This document shows positions 14,249-18,674 of a stretch of 18,674 nucleotides of DNA, piece by piece (within the stretch, counting starts at the first letter, position 1; every line of letters begins with the position of its first letter). A program made the translations under genes and the position numbers. The stretch lies in NCBI GenBank assembly GCA_023416695.1, contig JAEZGY010000046.1, positions 1 through 18,674 of the forward strand, given 5' to 3'. The notes below the pieces were generated by a model. That model did no database searches. It saw only the letters and a program-made list of their open reading frames with translations, and had not been told where the DNA came from. This DNA comes from Bacillota bacterium (GTDB taxonomy: Bacteria > Bacillota > Clostridia > Lachnospirales > Lachnospiraceae).

Positions 14249-15010
14249 TTATGGCCTTCTCACTGCTTTCTTTACCCTATTGTCAATTGCCAGGGTGAGT
14301 ATGGCAACAATGATCATAAGTAAAATAGAGACCATATAGTCATTACTAGGCTCCATGACCTCCCAGAATCCATTAATAGCCGCATGTGCAAAAATTGCCA
14401 TAAAGATACTTTGGGATACATAACGAACAGAACCTATAAAAAAAGATAAGGTAATTGCATAGATAAAAAACCATCCATAATTCATACTTTGCTGATTACT
14501 GCCCTCTATAAACCACAATGGAACATGCCAGCATGCCCAAACAATACCCACAAGAAGTTTTGTTAAACTGTGAGATAGCTTCTTTTCTAACTCTGGCTGT
14601 AATAAGCCTCTCCAACCTATTTCTTCAAGACCTCCACCTATAATCATTGGAGGAATCATGACAAATCCTAGATAGATAGGTTTTTTCATAGAGCCATATC
14701 CCAACAGAACTGGCACAAATAAAATTAGTAAGGCGCCCCCTATGGCATACAGGTAAACCCAGAGGGAATGCCTAACATCAGTTATCCTCTTCATAAATAA
14801 GTGAAAATCCTCTTTTTCACTATTTCTCTTATGTATCATGATTCCACATATTGCCGGCGAACAACCACCTAGAATAAAAAGTACCATTCCTATTGGATTT
14901 CCATATGTAAGTATATCTATATTCAATACGGATGCCAATATTAGAAGTCCCCATGAGCTCCAGGAAAGCACAAAGGTAAACAACAAATACTGTTTGATTT
15001 TTCGATTCAT
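14249..15010 (-). CDS. CPBP-family intramembrane metalloprotease
   Basis: A 253-residue polytopic membrane protein of the CPBP (CAAX protease and bacteriocin-processing, formerly Abi) family. The three catalytic motifs are intact: EEIGWR at 129-134, the His motif WACWHVPLW with H162, and FAHAAIN with H209 and N213. Such proteins cleave prenylated or other membrane substrates, or take part in bacteriocin self-immunity. The substrate here is unknown. GGGGAGG lies six bases before the ATG and forms part of the perfect 23-base inverted repeat at 15017-15066. A consensus promoter lies just upstream. The TetR gene is transcribed in the same direction 96 bases upstream and probably regulates it. Confidence 0.88.
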   Translation of the reverse strand: MNRKIKQYLLFTFVLSWSSWGLLILASVLNIDILTYGNPIGMVLFILGGCSPAICGIMIHKRNSEKEDFHLFMKRITDVRHSLWVYLYAIGGALLILFVPVLLGYGSMKKPIYLGFVMIPPMIIGGGLEEIGWRGLLQPELEKKLSHSLTKLLVGIVWACWHVPLWFIEGSNQQSMNYGWFFIYAITLSFFIGSVRYVSQSIFMAIFAHAAINGFWEVMEPSNDYMVSILLMIIVAILTLAIDNRVKKAVRRP

Positions 15011-15016
15011 AACAAA

Positions 15017-15066
15017 CCTCCCCTACAATATAAATGAGAAAACTCTCATTTATATTGTAGGGGAGG
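15017..15066. repeat. perfect 23-bp inverted repeat over the CPBP promoter and SD
   Basis: The arms 15017-15039 and 15044-15066 are exactly complementary, with an AAAC loop. The right arm contains the -10 (ATTGTA, 15054-15059) of the leftward promoter; the left arm contains the SD (CCTCCCC, 15017-15023). As DNA it could be a regulator operator. As RNA read through from tetR it would fold into a hairpin hiding the SD, whereas RNA starting at the local promoter (about 15047) would lack most of one arm. Confidence 0.85.
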
Positions 15067-15082
15067 TCTACCGTTTTGTCAA
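15054..15082 (-). promoter_or_regulatory. promoter of the CPBP protease gene
   Basis: On the minus strand, consensus TTGACA (15077-15082) and TACAAT (15054-15059) have a 17-base spacer. The predicted start near 15047 gives a leader of about 37 nt. The -10 and start site are inside the inverted repeat, so a bound repressor would block it. Confidence 0.65.
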
Positions 15083-15106
15083 CATAATAATGAACCGTGT
15101 CTCATT

Positions 15107-15745
15107 TTATTTCAAGTACTGAATGAAGCTTTGTATAAACTGTTGTAAATAATCTTTTATAGGAAACTGCAAGAATCCGTTCTTATATACCACAGAATTA
15201 ACTACTACTTCTGACATACCATCTAAATAAACTGATATATTCATCATTACAACATCCATATTAATATCTTGCCTAAACACCTTCTTAGTAAGTCCATCTT
15301 GAATTAACCACGCAGTCATTTTCATAAACTGATCCCCTGTTTTTTGTAGTACAAGTGTCGATTTATATCTATCTGTCTTTTCAGGGTAATTGGTAATATA
15401 TATGACTAGTTCAGAGCGTATTTTACTTATTATAGCTGGACAGGACTCCATGTAATCTCCCAATTTCTGAAATATCATCAATAGATCAGATTCCACATCC
15501 CCACTTAAGTCTTCCTTTACAAACTCAATAGCCTTATGCTTTTCTGCAAGATAGTTAATCGTCTCAATCAACAATTCATCAATATCCGAAAAATATAGGT
15601 ATATGCCTCCCTTAGATAACTTGGCCTCTTGAATTACATCTAGCATCGTTATCTCATAAAGAGGTTTTCGCTGTAGAACCTCCACCATAGCTTCTATTAT
15701 GAGTTGCTTCTTTTTTATTTTATACTCTGTCGTTACCTTTGGCAT
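15107..15745 (-). CDS. TetR/AcrR-family transcriptional regulator
   Basis: A 212-residue regulator. The N-terminal TetR helix-turn-helix (about 8-58) is clear: IIEAMVEVLQRKPLYEITM, then VIQEAKLSKGGIYLYFSD. The variable C-terminal ligand domain (60-212) shows no recognisable binding motif. ATG 15745 is chosen over a GTG at 15757 because GTGAGG lies six bases before it and functions as the SD. It is followed in the same direction by the CPBP protease gene, whose promoter sits in a large palindrome, a plausible operator. The inducer is unknown. Confidence 0.87.
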   Translation of the reverse strand: MPKVTTEYKIKKKQLIIEAMVEVLQRKPLYEITMLDVIQEAKLSKGGIYLYFSDIDELLIETINYLAEKHKAIEFVKEDLSGDVESDLLMIFQKLGDYMESCPAIISKIRSELVIYITNYPEKTDRYKSTLVLQKTGDQFMKMTAWLIQDGLTKKVFRQDINMDVVMMNISVYLDGMSEVVVNSVVYKNGFLQFPIKDYLQQFIQSFIQYLK

Positions 15746-15834
15746 AATGTACCTCACGAAATATTATCATTTCATCTATTCATCTTACCTTTATTCTAAC
15801 ACAGAGATTTTTACGTGTCCATGCTATGGGTTTA

Positions 15835-16311
15835 TTAGGATTTCACTCTAGACAGCTCATTCTCTAAAAATTCTTTGATATATGGGTTATTCTCATCACT
15901 TAAAGTTGGCATAAAAGCCATATAGCGACATTTGATATGATATTCCCCATCCATAGTAAATGTATAACCCATGACACACTTTGGATTACAGTCCTCTGGA
16001 TTGAGGAGACGTTTACAGACAGATGCCTTACGAATATCCTGTTTTATTTTCATAGGTAAGGTATCTAAATAACTTTGGTACTCACTAATATGCTCTGGAT
16101 AAATACGAAGCTTCATTCCTGTCTTACGGGTTACAAAGCTTGCAAGTGTTCTCTTGTTACTAGTTAATATATAAGACACTAAATATCCAGTTTTCGTAGA
16201 TTTTACATCACATTTACAGCCTTTTTTCGTTAGATACTCATTAATGTCCATAATAAAATCCACGAATTTCCCATCTACTGTTTGCAAAAATAACGCAAAT
16301 TTATCTTCCAT
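15835..16311 (-). CDS. unknown Cys-rich protein downstream of the AraC regulator
   Basis: A 158-residue soluble protein that I do not recognise. It has no signal peptide or membrane helix. Six cysteines stand out: C32 and C34 (GCKCD), then C99, C108, C112 and C128, the last four in a C-x8-C-x3-C-x15-C pattern that could hold a metal. The ATG at 16311 has GGAGG five bases upstream; an open frame reaching 16353 would overlap the AraC gene and include the SD as codons. It starts 11 bases after the stop of the AraC-GyrI gene, so both are made from one message. Its function is probably tied to whatever that regulator senses. Confidence 0.7.
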   Translation of the reverse strand: MEDKFALFLQTVDGKFVDFIMDINEYLTKKGCKCDVKSTKTGYLVSYILTSNKRTLASFVTRKTGMKLRIYPEHISEYQSYLDTLPMKIKQDIRKASVCKRLLNPEDCNPKCVMGYTFTMDGEYHIKCRYMAFMPTLSDENNPYIKEFLENELSRVKS

Positions 16312-16322
16312 AATAACCTCCA

Positions 16323-17174
16323 TTATACTTGTTTTCTTGTTATAGGAATCCATACCTCATACTTTGCATTTTGAGGATCTGGGCTTATGTACACTTCTAT
16401 ATCAGGAGCATTGGCATATTCATACCCAGAGGTTGGTAGCCACTCCGTTACAATACGCTGTTCCAAATGCTGAATAGATTGATTACATCCTTCCCCATAA
16501 AAAATTGCCCATGTGGCAGCTGGTACTGTATACTCTTCAAATTTTCCTTTATCTTTAGTACTTGAAACCGCAATAAAGTATTTCCATTGCTCCTCATCAT
16601 TACAGGCACTTACTCCCAAAATCCCCATAGGAGAGTTCTCCATTAACCCTGCTAATTCTTCAATAGTTCCCTTCCTTACTGCCTCTTGCCACATAGCAGG
16701 AACAATCCGAAAGTTCTCCTCCACCTCACTGTGAAGTAACTGAGACACACCTATAATACGAAAGGCTTCCTTAGATTCAATTCGATAATTCATTTCTTCT
16801 ACTCCTTTTACCGTAATTTTAAAGGTAAGGGGTGGATAGGATTTAACTAATACTCCTTCACTCTTTACTGAAGAGGGAGCAATACCATGAACTGTTTGAA
16901 AGGCACGGTTAAATGCGGTAGGAGAACTGTAGCCATATTTTATAGCTACATCAATGACCTTTGCATCCCCTCTCTGTAAATCCACTGCTGCCAAAGACAT
17001 CTTTCTTCTTCGAATATATTCGGACAGGGGGATTCCAGCCATATAGGTAAACATTCTCTGAAAATGATAAGAGGAACAACAGGCAACCTTACCAAGTTTC
17101 TGATAATCAAGTTCCGTCGTCAAATGTTCTTCTATATAGTTAATCGCCTTATTCATATGTTCAATCCATTCCAT
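16323..17174 (-). CDS. AraC-family regulator with GyrI-like effector domain
   Basis: A 283-residue regulator. The N-terminal double helix-turn-helix of the AraC/XylS family (about 8-105) includes LGKVACCSSYHFQRMF and DVAIKYGYSSPTAFNRAF, then HGIAPSSVK. The C-terminal GyrI-like/effector-binding domain (about 125-281) ends in EVWIPITRK, as in the Rob, BmrR and SbmC group that binds lipophilic or cationic compounds. The N-terminal HTH order is the MarA/SoxS/Rob type. AAGGAG lies 11 bases before the ATG, and a TATAAT is present at 17201-17206 (minus strand), without a good -35. The next gene, a Cys-rich protein, follows by 11 bases. Ligand and targets are unknown. Confidence 0.9.
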   Translation of the reverse strand: MEWIEHMNKAINYIEEHLTTELDYQKLGKVACCSSYHFQRMFTYMAGIPLSEYIRRRKMSLAAVDLQRGDAKVIDVAIKYGYSSPTAFNRAFQTVHGIAPSSVKSEGVLVKSYPPLTFKITVKGVEEMNYRIESKEAFRIIGVSQLLHSEVEENFRIVPAMWQEAVRKGTIEELAGLMENSPMGILGVSACNDEEQWKYFIAVSSTKDKGKFEEYTVPAATWAIFYGEGCNQSIQHLEQRIVTEWLPTSGYEYANAPDIEVYISPDPQNAKYEVWIPITRKQV

Positions 17175-17225
17175 AAATCTTTCCGCTCCTTATTAATTCA
17201 ATTATAGTAAATAGGTAAGAAGAAT

Positions 17226-17256
17226 ACCTCTCAATATCTGCACGAAAATGAGAGGT
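17226..17256. repeat. hairpin in the XRE-AraC intergenic region
   Basis: ACCTCTCA (17226-17233) pairs with TGAGAGGT (17249-17256) around a 15-base loop. No T run follows, so it is a weak terminator at best. It directly follows the stop of the orphan open frame at 17263-17433 on the minus strand. Confidence 0.4.
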
Positions 17257-17262
17257 GAATAC

Positions 17263-17433
17263 TTAAAATCTCACTATTCTCACAATATGATTGATAAAAT
17301 CATTAAAATATAAGCTATTTGCTAAATCCATTCTTACTCCATGAATAAATAAGCTTGCATCTAGTGCTAAACAATCAACTCCATTATACCCCTTTTTCCC
17401 ATTTCTAGCATTATAATAGACAACATTTACACT
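17263..17433 (-). pseudogene. start-less open frame, possible gene remnant or dispersed repeat
   Basis: A frame of 56 codons without a stop runs from just after a TGA at 17434-17436 to TAA at 17263-17265. It overlaps the 3' end of the XRE gene by 23 bases in another frame. It has protein-like content (CLALDASLFIHGVRMDLA, then NSLYFNDFINH) but no start codon before an internal Met at about residue 35, and no SD. It could be the end of a broken gene, or part of an intergenic repeat followed by the hairpin at 17226-17256. I recognise no domain. Confidence 0.3.
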
Positions 17434-18142
17434 TCACAACTGCATCCACATGGATCGATACATCCATATAGGTCACAGAGTCTTTTTCATATATATACTC
17501 AAAACAAGACAAAACATTATCTTCTAGTTTCTCTTTAACGCCATTTGCCTGCAAATACTCCATAATTTTCTTATAACCATTTGGTATTCTCTCAAACGCC
17601 TGTACAAACGGTTCCTCAATAGTGATAACTGCATAGCTTGCTTCCTTTTGCTCAGCATACTCAACTCCCGGGTATGATGTCTCAAATCCATTAGGTAAAA
17701 TATAAGCTGCTACATATCCACGAAGTCCAAAACGATTCTGTTGTTCCATTGACACATACGGAAAATCCCAGCCAATACGTTTTGCATTATGATCGTAGGC
17801 CAGTAAACCAGAATCTGTTGCCCACCTATCCATATATGCAGTCACATCATCTTCCGGATTAGGGGTAACCATCACATATCGTGCCATCTTAAATGCCTCT
17901 ACAGTCTGTATCGTAACCGCTGAGTATATATCATTAAGAACTGTCATATCTTCTCTCACCAAATTGTCTAATTTGCATGAAAAGAAGTTACACATATCAA
18001 TTAACTTATTCATTTCCGGAACTACATCGTCTGATTCCCATTTCGATATCGTTTGACGTGATACTGACATACTCTCTGCCAACTCTTCCTGCGTCATTTT
18101 TCTTTGTTTCCTTAAATACTGAATATTGTGGCCTAAACTCAT
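17411..18142 (-). CDS. XRE-family regulator with GyrI-like effector domain
   Basis: A 243-residue regulator. An N-terminal Cro/C1-type helix-turn-helix (about 4-60; MTQEELAESMSVSRQTISKW at 16-35) is followed by a GyrI-like ligand-binding domain (about 80-237; VMVTPNPEDD, then YMDVSIHVDAV). This resembles clostridial XRE regulators with a C-terminal effector-binding domain. The tail KCKCCLL is unusual. ATG 18142 is chosen because AAGGAGG lies eight bases upstream; a longer open frame to 18214 lacks an SD. It shares the effector-domain type with the AraC protein to its left but is transcribed as a separate unit. Confidence 0.86.
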   Translation of the reverse strand: MSLGHNIQYLRKQRKMTQEELAESMSVSRQTISKWESDDVVPEMNKLIDMCNFFSCKLDNLVREDMTVLNDIYSAVTIQTVEAFKMARYVMVTPNPEDDVTAYMDRWATDSGLLAYDHNAKRIGWDFPYVSMEQQNRFGLRGYVAAYILPNGFETSYPGVEYAEQKEASYAVITIEEPFVQAFERIPNGYKKIMEYLQANGVKEKLEDNVLSCFEYIYEKDSVTYMDVSIHVDAVVKCKCCLL

Positions 18143-18188
18143 ACTATAATCCTCCTTATTTCTATTTATGTTAATACCATAATGATAC

Positions 18189-18200
18189 GTTTTACAAAAC
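18189..18200. promoter_or_regulatory. small palindrome upstream of the XRE gene
   Basis: GTTTTACAAAAC is a perfect 5-2-5 palindrome about 47 bases before the XRE start. A TGGTATTAA extended -10-like element lies just downstream on the minus strand. XRE proteins often bind such sites for autoregulation. Support is limited to position and symmetry. Confidence 0.3.
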
Positions 18201-18297
18201 TCCAACTCCACCACATAATACTTGCTTTATTTTCGATAAATGTAAACTCTCAGTTGCATAAACTTTCCTATTAGTAGTAACCATTTAATGCAATAAA

Positions 18298-18326
18298 GCC
18301 TCCTATTACTTAACACAATAGGAGGC
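18298..18326 (-). terminator. terminator of ppdK
   Basis: GCCTCCTATT (18298-18307) pairs with AATAGGAGGC (18317-18326) around a 9-base loop. Minus-strand RNA continues with TTTATT. It lies 19 bases after the ppdK stop. The stretch between it and the XRE gene (18143-18297) holds only the XRE upstream region. Confidence 0.75.
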
Positions 18327-18345
18327 TCATTTTCTATATTGCTTA

Positions 18346-18674
18346 TTATTTATTGTTTAAAACAGCTTGCGCAGCAGCCAATCTTGCAATTGGTACACGG
18401 AATGGAGAACAAGAAACATAAGATAATCCAACCTTATGGCAGAACTCAACAGTAGATGGATCTCCACCGTGCTCACCACAGATACCTAACTTAATGTTTG
18501 GTCTTGTTTGTTTTCCTTTTTCTGCAGCAATCTTAACTAATTGACCTACACCTGCTTGATCAAGTCTTGCAAATGGATCAGATTCGTAAATCTTGTTGCT
18601 GTAGTAAGAATCTAAGAACTTACCAGCATCATCACGAGAGAAGCCGAAAGTCATCTGAGTTAAGTCGTTAGTAC
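18346..18674 (-). CDS. ppdK: pyruvate, phosphate dikinase, C-terminal part (partial)
   Basis: The open frame runs off the right edge of the window, so only the last 109 residues are seen. They begin TNDLTQMTFGFSRDD and include the active-site Cys motif ICGEHGGDPST. The ending, SCSPFRVPIARLAAAQAVLNNK, is nearly that of the Clostridium symbiosum enzyme as I recall it. This is the PEP/pyruvate-binding TIM-barrel domain. The enzyme interconverts PEP, AMP and PPi with pyruvate, ATP and phosphate, and works in glycolysis of many Lachnospiraceae in place of, or with, pyruvate kinase. Codons are biased toward common forms, consistent with high expression. The internal ATG at 18654 is not the start. 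Confidence 0.95.
   Translation of the reverse strand, partial: TNDLTQMTFGFSRDDAGKFLDSYYSNKIYESDPFARLDQAGVGQLVKIAAEKGKQTRPNIKLGICGEHGGDPSTVEFCHKVGLSYVSCSPFRVPIARLAAAQAVLNNK

Noticed and set aside
17269..17284. TCTCAC / TCTCACA pair resembling the trk operator
   Set aside because: The spacing is 9, not 11 bases, the pair is single, and it lies within the orphan frame with no -10 at the right distance.

Overview
The window looks like a chromosomal segment from a low-GC clostridium, most likely a Lachnospiraceae close to Lachnoclostridium (Clostridium) phytofermentans. This rests on AT-rich DNA with strong Shine-Dalgarno (SD) sites, the clostridial feoA-feoA-feoB plus Cys-rich FeoB-associated protein layout, a Trk potassium operon next to a KdpDE-like two-component pair, and a pyruvate phosphate dikinase C-terminus at the right edge. 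Species assignment is inference. No rRNA, tRNA, CRISPR array, insertion sequence or phage gene was seen.

Layout, left to right. (1) 1-2891, leftward: the first codons of a gene leaving the window behind a strong promoter, a nitrilase-superfamily amidase, and a cytoplasmic LacI-type sensor domain fused to GGDEF, one base upstream of the amidase. (2) 3067-9092, rightward: a KdpD-like kinase and KdpE-like regulator, a terminator, then a potassium-uptake operon. The operon has a TPR protein, an RCK_N-only TrkA, a full TrkA, a 37-residue single-helix membrane protein, TrkH, and an exported OB-fold-like protein. A paired set of 11-bp-spaced TCTCACA repeats just upstream of its -10 box looks like the operator through which the response regulator activates it. 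(3) 9113-10642, leftward: an MFS drug-efflux-like transporter preceded by a 13-residue leader peptide and two hairpins, the second around its SD, which suggests translation attenuation. (4) 10660-13710, leftward: the ferrous iron operon feoA-feoA-feoB-FeoB-associated protein, divergent from a short DtxR-type repressor (13832-14194); both promoters carry DtxR-like TTAG/CTAA elements. (5) 14249-15745, leftward: a TetR regulator followed by a CPBP membrane protease whose promoter and SD lie in a perfect 23-bp inverted repeat. (6) 15835-18142, leftward: an unknown Cys-rich protein, an AraC-GyrI regulator and an XRE-GyrI regulator, separated by a short gene-remnant-like open frame. (7) 18346-18674: the C-terminus of ppdK, with its terminator.

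Most notable points. The KdpD-like gene appears to have lost its well-signalled start through an in-frame TAA at codon 9. The trk operon contains small or unusual partners (microprotein, TPR and OB-fold proteins) that may be accessory subunits. The efflux gene has a leader-peptide attenuator. The CPBP gene carries a near-perfect cruciform over its expression signals. Many starts were moved from the longest open frame to the ATG with the SD (feoB, both feoA, tetR, the Cys-rich protein, XRE, trkH and the OB-fold gene).
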